Assembly (NCBI RefSeq): GCF_030409905.1
Contig: NZ_JAUFQT010000001.1
Coordinates: 2,707,001 to 2,771,000 of the forward strand
Origin: Echinicola jeungdonensis
Lineage (GTDB): Bacteria; Bacteroidota; Bacteroidia; Cytophagales; Cyclobacteriaceae
DNA: 64,000 nt
Direction: 5' to 3'
This document shows positions 36,483 through 45,897 of the stretch, in pieces. Position numbers and translations under genes: made by a program. The notes beneath the pieces are model-generated. The model saw only the letters and a program-made list of their open reading frames with translations. It did not search any database and was not told where the DNA came from. How positions within the stretch are numbered: the stretch's first letter is position 1; every line of letters begins with the position of its first letter.

Positions 36483-36828
36483 TGTAAGGCCCTGCTATAT
36501 TCTTATTTCTCTTCACCAAAGGGTACAAATTTTGAAAAAAAATTAGTAAGCCATTCCCCTCATTTTTTTATACCTTGACTTGGGAGTCAAATTGATTTTA
36601 TTTATTTGTACTAACATGATTTTGGTATTATTTTCATAAAATAATAATCCAATTTTGATAAAACTTATTTTTTAGAGATTTCTTGAGGTCCATTTCAAAT
36701 AGATAAAAAAGTTGATTATTCTGTAAATATTGTAGATTTTAAATCAAAGTTGAATAAAATAATTTGCTTAGTTAAAATCCCCCTATTTTATTGTTTATTT
36801 GTAAGGCGATTCCTTAGTTTTATTATAA
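36483..36828. other. 346-base intergenic region before the aminotransferase gene
   Basis: Very AT-rich and without coding pattern. A promoter for the downstream glycan genes is expected here, but I cannot point to a clean TTTG/TAnnTTTG pair. No repeat or terminator stands out. Confidence 0.4.
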
Positions 36829-37944
36829 ATGAAATGGATTAAACTTTCTGAACCTGATTTATCTTGTAATATTCAAGATGATATTTCTAGAGCACTGGAG
36901 AACAAAGAGGTAGGGTATGTCGGCAGTTACGTGGATAGTTTTGGGAAGAAAATAAGGGATTACCTAAATCACCCATTTGTAGGATTATTTTCTTCTGGAA
37001 CTGCCTCCCTTCATTTGGCTATGATATTGGCAGGAGTAAAAAGGGGAGAGGAAGTGATTTGCCAATCAATGACCTTTGCTGCATCTGCCAACCCGATCGT
37101 TTATCAAGGTGCAAGGCCGGTTTTTGTAGGAAGTGAATCTGAATCTTGGAATATGAGCCCTAAATACCTTGAAAAAGCATTAGAAGGCCGGCTTAAAAAA
37201 GGAAAAAAGGTAAAAGCAATCATCCCTGTTCATCTTTATGGGATGCCTGCCAAAATGAAAGAAATCCTGGAAATTGCAGCTCATTATGGAGTGCCTGTTA
37301 TTGAAGATGCAGCTGAAGCTCTGGGTGCTAAGTATGATGATGATTATTGTGGGACCCTGGGGAATTTTGGAGTACTTTCCTTTAATGCCAATAAGATGAT
37401 AACATCTGGTGGGGGAGGGGCTTTGTTAACACAAAGCGAAAAAGAATTGGAAAGGTCAAAGTTTTTCGCCCTTCAAGCCAAGGATTTAGCTCCCCATTAT
37501 GAGCACAGTCAATTGGGGTTTAATTATGCTTTTAGTAATTTAAATGCCGTATTGGGTAATGGTCAAATGGATTTCCTCTCTAGAAATATCAATAAAAGAA
37601 GGAGAAATTTCCATATCTACCAATCCGAATTAAAAGAGACCTGCCCAATTGATTTTCAAAATGGTGAGGGAAGTAATTATAGCAATAGGTGGCTTACGGG
37701 GATTTTGTTAAAAAGCCCGGAATTACAATTGCGATTGAGAGAGCAATTAGGGGAGTTAAAAATAGAAACAAGACCATTGTGGAAACCAATGCATAAACAA
37801 CCCTTTTATAGAGATTGTCCCTATTATGGCGAGCAAATAGAGTATGATCTTTTCCTAAGAGGGCTATGTCTTCCGTCGGGGAGCGGACTTCTCCCTGAGG
37901 AGGTGAATTATGTGGCAAAGCAAATAAAAAATATTATTTCCTAA
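36829..37944 (+). CDS. DegT/DnrJ/EryC1-family sugar aminotransferase
   Basis: 371 residues. The PLP lysine is in LSFNANKMITSGGGG (about residue 190). Other motifs are FSSGTASLHLAM, VICQSMTFAASANPI, AIIPVHLYGMP and VIEDAAEALGAKYDD. The family transaminates nucleotide keto-sugars, such as UDP-4-keto-6-deoxy-GlcNAc, to amino sugars. With the PglF-like dehydratase and PglC-like transferase nearby, a PglE-like role is likely. The gap to the next gene is nine bases. Confidence 0.92.
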   Translation: MKWIKLSEPDLSCNIQDDISRALENKEVGYVGSYVDSFGKKIRDYLNHPFVGLFSSGTASLHLAMILAGVKRGEEVICQSMTFAASANPIVYQGARPVFVGSESESWNMSPKYLEKALEGRLKKGKKVKAIIPVHLYGMPAKMKEILEIAAHYGVPVIEDAAEALGAKYDDDYCGTLGNFGVLSFNANKMITSGGGGALLTQSEKELERSKFFALQAKDLAPHYEHSQLGFNYAFSNLNAVLGNGQMDFLSRNINKRRRNFHIYQSELKETCPIDFQNGEGSNYSNRWLTGILLKSPELQLRLREQLGELKIETRPLWKPMHKQPFYRDCPYYGEQIEYDLFLRGLCLPSGSGLLPEEVNYVAKQIKNIIS

Positions 37945-37953
37945 CCCAAAAGG

Positions 37954-38562
37954 ATGTACAAAACTCTGATAAAACCAATATTTGACAGATCAGTTGGCTT
38001 GTTTGGAATTATTTTTCTGAGCCCACTTATTTTGTTTTTGATCTTGGTTTTGGGAGTTCATTTTAAAGGGAATCCATTTTTTTTGCAAGAAAGGATAGGA
38101 AAGGATAATAACGTATTTACAATTGTGAAATTCAGAACTATGAATACCAGGAAAGATAACTTAGGTATTTTATTGCCAGATTCAAAAAGGCTTACCTCTA
38201 TTGGTCGATTTTTGAGAAAATTTTCCCTTGATGAATTGCCTCAATTATGGAATCTACTCAAAGGGGAAATGAGTTTGGTGGGGCCTAGGCCCTTATTGGT
38301 TGAATATTTACCATTGTACAGCTCTGAACAGGTGAAAAGACATTGGGTTAAACCTGGGATTACAGGTTTAGCCCAGGTGAAGGGTAGAAACATGATATCT
38401 TGGGAGGAGAAATTTAATTATGATGTAATGTATGTGAATCGACAAAGTCTTAAACTTGACCTTTGGATTGTAATCCTGTCCTTTATCCAAATATTTAATA
38501 CTAAAGAAATTTATGGGGAGGGAGGAATTGTGAAGAAGTTTGAAGGAAAAAGATATAAATAA
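37954..38562 (+). CDS. Monotopic phosphoglycosyl transferase (PglC-like bacterial sugar transferase)
   Basis: 202 residues, the minimal PglC size. A reentrant N-terminal helix (GLFGIIFLSPLILFLILVLG) is followed by FFLQERIGKDN and IVKFRTMN. The catalytic Asp-Glu dyad is in FSLDELPQLWNLLKGEMS, then LVGPRPL and KPGITGLAQVKGRN. It transfers a sugar-1-phosphate from a UDP-sugar to undecaprenyl phosphate. It is a second priming transferase beside the WecA-type enzyme, so it probably uses a different sugar. Confidence 0.93.
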   Translation: MYKTLIKPIFDRSVGLFGIIFLSPLILFLILVLGVHFKGNPFFLQERIGKDNNVFTIVKFRTMNTRKDNLGILLPDSKRLTSIGRFLRKFSLDELPQLWNLLKGEMSLVGPRPLLVEYLPLYSSEQVKRHWVKPGITGLAQVKGRNMISWEEKFNYDVMYVNRQSLKLDLWIVILSFIQIFNTKEIYGEGGIVKKFEGKRYK

Positions 38563-38774
38563 TTATCGGTAGCAAATGGATTTTTTTTATATTAGTCATA
38601 GTCCTAATTTTCAATTTGCTAAAAGTCACCCGGAATCACCCTTATTTGTTTTGATTAGCAAAAAACATGATTTAAAATACAAAAAAATCTATATAAAAAT
38701 TACGTTTTGTTTGGATGTATAGGGTTGAATTTTTTATATTAGATTAATGGTATTGTTAGCTTAATCCTCCGCTT

Positions 38775-40676
38775 ATGGAATTTTTAAAGAAACTATCAAC
38801 TATGCCAAAATGGATTATCAAAATATTTGATTTTTCCATTCTTTTCCAATCTGTTGTTTTAGGCTTTTTTATCAGGCTAAACTTTGAAATGGAATTAATG
38901 GCCAATTATCAGGTGCTAGAAGCAGGGCTGTTTTATGCTGGTGTGGGCTCCGTCTCTATTAGGGCCATAAGTGGCCAAAAAGGAATTATCAGTAGGACAG
39001 GGTTGAATAATAGTGTGATAGTTATCAAAATAGTAGTCCTCACCATGGCCCTTGTTTTGATGGGGGATTATTTTATTAATGAATTCTATCTCAATAGGGA
39101 TTTTCTTCCCTTATCTGTATTGGTTATAGCCTCATTGACCTCTTTTTTTGGTTTGGTTTTGTACAGGTTATTGGGCAAAGAAATCTATAATTTTTATTGT
39201 TCCGGTCAATATCCCCAAAAGAATATTGTGATTTTTGGAGCTGGGGAAGCCGGAAGTTTATCCAAAACTGTACTTCTAAGGGAAGGGGGGAAAAGGCAAA
39301 AAATTCATGCTTTTTTGGATGATGATACTGAAAAAGAAGGTTCGAGGATAGATGGTATTAAAGTTTACAGGGGAGTTGATAAATTAAAGTATCTAAAAGA
39401 GAAATATGGAATTACTGATTTGGTAATTTCTGTTATGAGGGTTTCTCCAAAAAGAAAAAGAGAAATCATCGATGAGTGTTTTAAATTAAATATTCACGTC
39501 GGGATTATTCCTTCCATTGACGAATGGATCCAAGATGGCTTTAGTGCAAGTAAAATCAGGAAAATCAAAATTGAAGACCTTTTGTCCAGAGAAGAGATTT
39601 CTCTGGATAATCCTGAGGTATATAAGCATGTAAAAGATAAGGTGGTATTGGTTACGGGAGCTGCGGGGTCCATTGGCAGTGAGCTGTGCCGTCAACTGGC
39701 TTTTAATGAACCTGAATTGGTGATTATGGTAGATCAAGCGGAGTCTGCTTTGTATGATTTGGAACAGGAGTTTAAATCAACCAATTGGAATGTTTCCATA
39801 AGGCCTTTGTTAGGGGACGTAAGGAATAGGAAAAAGATGGACCAGATCTTCAAAAATTACAAACCTGACATTGTATTTCATGCTGCTGCCTACAAACATG
39901 TTCCTATGATGGAGGAATACCCTGAGGAAGCCATTCGAAGTAACGTGTTAGGAACAAGGAATATGGCCGATTTGTCAGTGTTGAACAATGTGGGAAAATT
40001 TGTTCTCATAAGCACCGACAAAGCAGTGAACCCAACAAGTGTAATGGGTGCTTCCAAAAGAATTGCTGAAATTTATGTTCAATCCCTTGGGGCCTATTTA
40101 AATACCAAAAAGGGAATTGCTACCAAATTTGTTATTACCCGATTTGGAAATGTTTTGGGGTCCAATGGCTCGGTGATCCCATTATTTAAAAAGCAAATTG
40201 AACATGGGGGGCCTGTAAAAGTGACTCACCCATTGATTACCCGCTATTTTATGACTATTGGGGAAGCTTGCCAATTGATTTTGGAGGCAGGTGCCATGGC
40301 AAAAGGAGGGGAAGCTTTTATTTTTGATATGGGAGAACCTGTGAAAATTGTTGACTTGGCCCGTAAGATGATTGTATTAAATGAAAAACAGGTTGGGAAG
40401 GATATTAAAATTGTTTTTACGGGGCTTCGTAATGGGGAAAAATTGCATGAAGAATTGATCGGTGTAAATGAGGAAGTTTCCATAACTCATCATCCAAAAA
40501 TCAGGGTGATAAAAATAGGGACGATTCCTTATAATAAGGTCAATAACCAAATCGATATTTTTGAAAAATTATTGGAACAAAATGCTGAAGTAGACATTGT
40601 AAGGCATATAAAAGCCATTGTACCGGAATTTATCAGCAGTACTTCGAGGTTTGAGGTACTGGACAGGATGAATTAG
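38775..40676 (+). CDS. Nucleotide-sugar 4,6-dehydratase, PglF/CapD/WbpM type
   Basis: 633 residues. Four N-terminal membrane helices (about 15-135) are followed by a CoA-binding-like Rossmann domain (IVIFGAGEAGSL, about 150) and a catalytic SDR domain from about 290 (VLVTGAAGSIGSELCRQL). The catalytic pattern is STDKAVNPTSVMGASKR, with Met in place of the classical SDR Tyr, as in other members of this group. It makes UDP-4-keto-6-deoxy-GlcNAc, the substrate expected for the DegT enzyme. Confidence 0.93.
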   Translation: MEFLKKLSTMPKWIIKIFDFSILFQSVVLGFFIRLNFEMELMANYQVLEAGLFYAGVGSVSIRAISGQKGIISRTGLNNSVIVIKIVVLTMALVLMGDYFINEFYLNRDFLPLSVLVIASLTSFFGLVLYRLLGKEIYNFYCSGQYPQKNIVIFGAGEAGSLSKTVLLREGGKRQKIHAFLDDDTEKEGSRIDGIKVYRGVDKLKYLKEKYGITDLVISVMRVSPKRKREIIDECFKLNIHVGIIPSIDEWIQDGFSASKIRKIKIEDLLSREEISLDNPEVYKHVKDKVVLVTGAAGSIGSELCRQLAFNEPELVIMVDQAESALYDLEQEFKSTNWNVSIRPLLGDVRNRKKMDQIFKNYKPDIVFHAAAYKHVPMMEEYPEEAIRSNVLGTRNMADLSVLNNVGKFVLISTDKAVNPTSVMGASKRIAEIYVQSLGAYLNTKKGIATKFVITRFGNVLGSNGSVIPLFKKQIEHGGPVKVTHPLITRYFMTIGEACQLILEAGAMAKGGEAFIFDMGEPVKIVDLARKMIVLNEKQVGKDIKIVFTGLRNGEKLHEELIGVNEEVSITHHPKIRVIKIGTIPYNKVNNQIDIFEKLLEQNAEVDIVRHIKAIVPEFISSTSRFEVLDRMN

Positions 40677-40816
40677 CGTTTTTTGGTTATATAGAGGTGG
40701 GATTTCAATGATTGTTTCATATTAATTAAAGCTGACTAACAGCTATTTATTTTTTTAGTGAAGTAATTTATTTTTATAAGCAAGTCGAAATTCTAAGAAT
40801 TTTATATCTTGCGGCA

Positions 40817-42552
40817 ATGGAAAATTTCGTTGTTTCAGCCAGGAAATATAGACCATCAAATTTTAAAAGTGTTGTTGGACAGCAACACATTACCACCACG
40901 TTAAAAAATGCCATTAAAAACAATCATTTGGCACAGGCATTTTTATTTTGTGGTCCTCGGGGTGTGGGGAAAACCACGTGTGCTAGGATTTTGGCTAAAA
41001 CCATCAATTGCGAAAACCTTTCCGATAATTTTGAAGCCTGCAATGAATGTGATTCTTGTAAGGCTTTTAATACCAACAGCTCTTTTAATGTTCATGAGCT
41101 GGATGCTGCCTCAAACAATTCGGTAGATGATATAAGAAACCTGGTAGATCAAGTCCGATATGCCCCACAAAAAGGGACCTATAAGATTTATATCATAGAT
41201 GAGGTGCATATGCTTTCCACCCAGGCATTTAATGCATTTTTAAAAACCCTGGAGGAGCCGCCAAAATATGCGATTTTCATTTTGGCCACGACTGAAAAGC
41301 ATAAAATTATTCCTACCATACTTTCCAGGTGTCAGATTTTTGACTTCAACAGAATTCAGATCAAAGACATTGCCGAACATTTAAAGTATATTGCTACCGA
41401 GGAAAATATATCATTTGAAGAGGAAGCTCTCCGTTTGATTGCAACAAAAGCGGATGGTGCCTTAAGGGATGCCTTATCCATTTTTGACCTCATTGTTACC
41501 TATTCGGCAGGTAATATGTTGACTTATGAAGAGACAATCAATAATCTACATATCCTGGATTATGATTACTATTTTAAAGTAACGGATTTCTTGTTGGAAG
41601 AAAGTATATCCAATGTGCTTTTGACCTTTGATGAAATCCTCAAAAAAGGATTTGATGGGCATAATTTTATAGTAGGATTGAGCGAGCATTTTCGAAACCT
41701 GATGGTCTGTAAAGATGCAGCCACTGTAGAGTTACTCCAAGTTTCTGAAAATGCTCAAGAGAGATATGTTGAGCAAGCTTCCAAAGCTAGTTTGTCATTT
41801 CTGCTTTCTGCTTTAAATATTTGCAATCAATGTGATATCCATTACAAAGGCAGCAAAAATCAAAGGCTGCATGTTGAATTGGCATTGATGAAACTGGCCA
41901 AGTTGCCACAAGCCATCTCTCTAGCGGCATTGGCTCAAGAGGAGTCAAAAAAAAAAGCCTGAAGGAGTCCATACCTGAAGGTAAATCATCATCCGATAGT
42001 TCCAAAATTGACCCCAAGGCTGTTCATTCAAAAAGTTCTCCGGTCAAAAAGACGATTCCTATACCTTCCAACGTTGATTCGGTAAAAGAACAAGTCCGTT
42101 CTCAGGCAGAGGAGCCAAAGGTATCCGCAACTCAAAAAAACAATGTTCCTGCTGAGGAGGAAGATAACTCGGAAAAGCTACGGAATCCATTTTCAATTGA
42201 GGAGCTGGAAGGTGTCTTAAAGGAAATCACGGCAGATTTTAAGCATCAGGAAAAAAACATGGAAAGTGCCATGCTTAAGCAGCCTGTCAAGCTCAAAGAT
42301 GAAATTGTTACTTTTATTTTAAACGGGGAACTTCAGGAACATATTTTTGCCCGATTAAAGTCAGAATTGACTGGTTTGCTTAGAAAAAAACTCAATCATT
42401 TTGGATTGGAAATTCAGTTTGAGATACAGGAAGAAGTGGTAGAAGAAAGTGATAAACTCTATACTTCAACGGACAAATTGGCCTATTTAATAAAAAAATC
42501 CCCTGCATTGAAGGAACTTCAAAAAAGGTTTGGCTTGGAAACGGATTTTTAG
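40817..42552 (+). CDS. dnaX: DNA polymerase III subunits gamma and tau (dnaX), expressed through a -1 frameshift
   Basis: The first frame (40817-41962) gives 381 residues ending ESKKKA-stop. It contains AAA+ domain I with Walker A CGPRGVGKTT (about 45-54), zinc cysteines in CENLSDNFEACNECDSC, IIDEVHML, the SRC motif and domain III. The -1 frame continues without a stop from the A run at 41947-41956 to 42552. It adds about 198 residues: a charged Ser/Pro linker, then a C-terminal domain like tau's alpha-binding part. So gamma would be 381 residues and tau about 578. The alternative is a real frame-disrupting mutation or a sequencing error in the homopolymer. The tau stop overlaps the convergent DUF3078 stop. 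Confidence 0.85.
41938..41962 (+). promoter_or_regulatory. Probable dnaX slippery site with upstream Shine-Dalgarno-like element
   Basis: Ten A residues (41947-41956) lie in frame as AAA AAA AAA, followed by GCC TGA (stop at 41960-41962). A purine stretch AGAGGAG (41938-41944) sits just before it, recalling the internal Shine-Dalgarno stimulator of E. coli dnaX. I find no strong stem-loop just downstream. The run is long enough for transcriptional slippage too. Confidence 0.7.
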
Positions 42553-43541
42553 AATTCCACTCCAAGCCCAAAATTAATGAGGTTTTGTAATTGGACAGCT
42601 CTGGACTTGCTGCCATCATCCATTTCTATGTACACATTTTCATCATATATCAAGGTGGTTTCTATACGGGTGCTAATGTATTTGTTGACCTTCATACTGA
42701 TGATGGAGTTAAAGTTGACCACCATATTCCCGAATTTACCATAATTGGAAAAGAGATTAAGGTCGGTTTTCCATTTGATGTTTTCCAAAATTTCTGCTTC
42801 TACTGCTGATCCAAAAGATGCCCCTGCTTCTGGCCTGACCTTTTCTCCAGTTGAAATTCCAAAGGCACCAGCTTGACTGAGAGAATCATTTAGGACGATG
42901 GTAAACCTACCCGTAAAAGGAGAGAGTATGGCAGAAATTTTCACATTATCCAATTCTTCTTCAAAATTTAGACCAGTAGAGGATTGAATATAGCCCGGGC
43001 TTAAGAATTCCGAAATCAAACTTCTGGTTTCCCTTTCTGATCCAGAAGGGGTGAAGTATTTGTGTCCACCCAATAATTGGGTTCTTGCTTCTATCTGAGT
43101 GGAAATATAAAAGCCTCTGGAAAGTTCCCGCCCGTATTTAGAAACAAATTTAAAGTTATCATTGGTCTTTCGGACTTTGTAAGCTCGGTCCGCCTGTCTG
43201 TTAAAACCATAGTTTACAGATAGTTTGGTTTCCCAAATTTTACCTTCCTTTTTATAATTGGCAAAAAGATTTACACCGGTATTTAAAGCAAAGGAACTGG
43301 CTCCACCTCCAGACCAATTGGAAAGGCTTACTTGCTGGATGCTTACATTGAAATTTCCCCCTGTCTCCCAAAAAGTCTTTTTTACGGGTTCCTTTAAAAT
43401 CAATGAATCACCTAGCATGATTAAAGTATCCCCATTGATCAGTACCGTATCCGGTTCAATGCCCAATTTCCTGTCCTGTGCCTGTAGGCCAGAAATGCAA
43501 AATGTTAATAATAAAATTAGGGTGAAAATGGACCGAATCAT
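42549..43541 (-). CDS. DUF3078 outer-membrane-associated protein
   Basis: 330 residues from ATG 43541, which starts the signal peptide MIRSIFTLILLLTFCISGLQ. The frame extends 13 residues upstream but without benefit. The DUF3078 hallmark WETGGNFNVSIQQVSLSNWSGGG is present, followed by regular amphipathic strands to the C-terminal aromatic residue (FGLGVEF), as in an outer-membrane barrel. The function is unknown. It converges on dnaX with a four-base overlap. Confidence 0.85.
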   Translation of the reverse strand: MIRSIFTLILLLTFCISGLQAQDRKLGIEPDTVLINGDTLIMLGDSLILKEPVKKTFWETGGNFNVSIQQVSLSNWSGGGASSFALNTGVNLFANYKKEGKIWETKLSVNYGFNRQADRAYKVRKTNDNFKFVSKYGRELSRGFYISTQIEARTQLLGGHKYFTPSGSERETRSLISEFLSPGYIQSSTGLNFEEELDNVKISAILSPFTGRFTIVLNDSLSQAGAFGISTGEKVRPEAGASFGSAVEAEILENIKWKTDLNLFSNYGKFGNMVVNFNSIISMKVNKYISTRIETTLIYDENVYIEMDDGSKSRAVQLQNLINFGLGVEF

Positions 43542-43598
43542 TCCAGATGGCTGATGGTTTGATGGATTACAAATATACAAATCCTTATTAAATGCATC

Positions 43599-45125
43599 TT
43601 ACTGATCCTGTATGATTAACTTTTGCCCCACATGAATGGTTGTTTGATTTCCCATATTGTTCCACTGCTGAATATTTTTTACACTGACCTCATATTGTTT
43701 TGCAATAGCATACAGGGTCTCCCCACGGCTAACAATATGGGTTTGGGTGGTTGTTGGGGGATTATTATAATTGGCAGGTTTTGTAGGAGTGGGGATTGGA
43801 TAACTCGTGGTTTTTGCTGGAGAAACTTGAACAAATTCAAAACCTTCATTTCTCCTCCTGTATTCCTGTAATTTCAGCACCATTCCCGGTTTAAGGTCTT
43901 TGTCTCTGTATATTATGTTTTTGGCCATAAGGGAGTGTAACCTAATTCCATAGGCCTGGGAAATTTGCCATAGGGTTTCTCCTTTTTTGACCACATGTTC
44001 CGCTACCTTGGCTTTACTTTTTTTTCTTTTGGTATAATAATACCTACCACCAATTACTTTATCTGATTTTTTAAGATCATTAACCCTTCTAAATTTCCCT
44101 TCCCTAATGCCAACCTTTTCGGTAAAAGCTTCCTGGCTCATGGTTTGGGTGACCAATATGCCCTTAATACCATTGATCTTGATCATTTCAGGTAAATGGG
44201 AAAACGCTTTATTTCCGGTTATTTTCGGAAAGCCTTCATGATTTTTCACCACTTCCGGGCTTTGCATAGACGGTTCTTCAGGAAAGGAAACCAAAACGGG
44301 CCTATCCGGGGTAGTATCCTCTTCTAAATAGGTAAGGGAATAGGGCTTGTCTCCCGGGATTTTTCCGTGTGAGACCCATTTGTTATATGTTTCCAAGTGG
44401 GATTCAGAAACATTAAGGTCCCGGGCCAATTTCTTTAAGGATGTCGGTCCTTGAACTTTAACTTCTTTTAGGTATTGATTGCTGACCAAAGTGCCGATAT
44501 GGTCTTGAAAAGCTATTTTATGGGCCAGGTATTTTTTAAAATACCAATGGGTGTTTTTGGTGATTTTCATTTTCCGGTCTCCATTGTACCGGTTTCCAAA
44601 ATATCCCTGAGCTCCTCCCGGTCCCATTTGGTAAGCTACAACAGCACAAACCCAGTTATCAAAGCGACTATTGTTTTTCTTCAAATACAAGGCTGCCCCA
44701 CGGGTAGAAGCCACGATATTTTTTCTTTCATCAATCTGGTGGTCCACTTGGAGGAAAACCTCCTCAGCAGTTCCTTTCTTAAATTGCCAAAACCCGACTG
44801 CATTGGAAGAAGAAACGGCATCTGGAATTAATCCGCTTTCCTGTATGACCAGGTATTTTAAATCATCAGGGGCTCCCTGTTCTTGGAGGACCCTTTCTAT
44901 AATGGGCATGTACAAATTGACCCTTTCCATTTTCTGGTTAAAATATCTGGGATTGCGGTGGAGGGCATTTACATCCAGCTGAATATCCCTTTGAGCTCTG
45001 CTGTCCAGATGGAGGGTCATGTTGGCAAATGAAATGGTTTCGGGGACCTTTGGAGCTTGGGCAAAGATCTTAAAAGCAAAAAAGCTAAATATCAGAAAAG
45101 GCAGTGAAAATTTTTGGAATCTCAT
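43599..45125 (-). CDS. LysM-containing lytic transglycosylase (MltD-like)
   Basis: 508 residues with a signal peptide (MRFQKFSLPFLIFSFFAFKIFAQ). The SLT domain spans about 85-220, with catalytic Glu in YLVIQESGLIPDAVSS and the GFWQF motif. Two LysM domains are near the C-terminus: HVVKKGETLWQISQAYGIR and HIVSRGETLYAIAKQYEVS. Between them is a Pro/Thr-rich linker. It cleaves murein glycan to anhydro-muropeptides in the periplasm while the LysM domains bind the wall. Confidence 0.93.
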   Translation of the reverse strand: MRFQKFSLPFLIFSFFAFKIFAQAPKVPETISFANMTLHLDSRAQRDIQLDVNALHRNPRYFNQKMERVNLYMPIIERVLQEQGAPDDLKYLVIQESGLIPDAVSSSNAVGFWQFKKGTAEEVFLQVDHQIDERKNIVASTRGAALYLKKNNSRFDNWVCAVVAYQMGPGGAQGYFGNRYNGDRKMKITKNTHWYFKKYLAHKIAFQDHIGTLVSNQYLKEVKVQGPTSLKKLARDLNVSESHLETYNKWVSHGKIPGDKPYSLTYLEEDTTPDRPVLVSFPEEPSMQSPEVVKNHEGFPKITGNKAFSHLPEMIKINGIKGILVTQTMSQEAFTEKVGIREGKFRRVNDLKKSDKVIGGRYYYTKRKKSKAKVAEHVVKKGETLWQISQAYGIRLHSLMAKNIIYRDKDLKPGMVLKLQEYRRRNEGFEFVQVSPAKTTSYPIPTPTKPANYNNPPTTTQTHIVSRGETLYAIAKQYEVSVKNIQQWNNMGNQTTIHVGQKLIIQDQ

Positions 45126-45249
45126 GAGCTTTTATAACCATTTCCGTCTGCAATCAAAAGGGATGAAGTTGGGTGAAATATCAATGCAATCAAACGATTT
45201 GAGATGACCTTTTGTTTTGGGTTTCAATTTGTTGAAAATTTGGGGCAAT

Positions 45250-45894
45250 TTATAATTTCCTTGCCAACATTATGCCATCCCTAATGGGAAAAATCACATT
45301 TTCTACACGAGGATCCTTATTGACCATTTCATTAAAGACTTTGATGGCTTTAGTGTCTTTGTCTATTTTTTCCCCTTCCTTTTTTAGCACCTTCCCTGAC
45401 CAAAGGACGTTATCTGCAAGAATCATTCCCCCGGCAGGTACCCGGTCTATAACCATGTCATAGTATTTGCTGTAATTTTTCTTATCCGCATCGATAAATA
45501 CCATGTCAAATTTCCCCTCCAATTCTGGGATTAAATCCAAAGCATTTCCCAGTCTATAATCAATTTTATGCCCTAATCCCGATTCAGAAAAATAGCCCCT
45601 TACCATATCTTCCAATTCATCATTGATATCCAATGTGATGATTTTTCCTTCAGGTCCAAGCCCCTTGGCCATCCATAAAGCAGAGTACCCCGTATATGTA
45701 CCTATTTCCAAAATTACTTTTGGTTGAAGCATTTTCGTAAATAATTCAAGGGTTTTTCCCTGCAAAGGCCCCGAAAGCATCCTGGGCATAAGTACTTTGG
45801 CATGGGTCTCCCTATTTATTTTGGCCAATAATTCATCCTCAGGGCTGGTGTGTTCTTGGCAATAATTTAAAAGTTCTTCGTTGATAAATTCCAT
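45250..45894 (-). CDS. SAM-dependent O-methyltransferase (Methyltransf_3 family)
   Basis: 214 residues of class I methyltransferase fold. The SAM-binding motif is ILEIGTYTGYSALWMA (about 60-75). The divalent-metal/catechol site is marked by MVFIDADKKNYSKYYD and MILADNVLWSGKV. It resembles caffeoyl-CoA/catechol O-methyltransferases and bacterial tRNA 5-hydroxyuridine methyltransferase TrmR; the true substrate is unsure. It starts three bases after the M16 peptidase gene and is co-transcribed with it. Confidence 0.88.
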   Translation of the reverse strand: MEFINEELLNYCQEHTSPEDELLAKINRETHAKVLMPRMLSGPLQGKTLELFTKMLQPKVILEIGTYTGYSALWMAKGLGPEGKIITLDINDELEDMVRGYFSESGLGHKIDYRLGNALDLIPELEGKFDMVFIDADKKNYSKYYDMVIDRVPAGGMILADNVLWSGKVLKKEGEKIDKDTKAIKVFNEMVNKDPRVENVIFPIRDGIMLARKL

Positions 45895-45897
45895 TAT

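Noticed and set aside
41963..42258. Separate short gene after dnaX starting at an internal ATG (42259)
   Set aside because: The frame is open right from the A run and encodes a tau-like linker and tail, so it is the second part of dnaX.
45250..45894. Assigning the O-methyltransferase as trmR
   Set aside because: The family also contains catechol and caffeoyl-CoA methyltransferases; the sequence alone does not decide.
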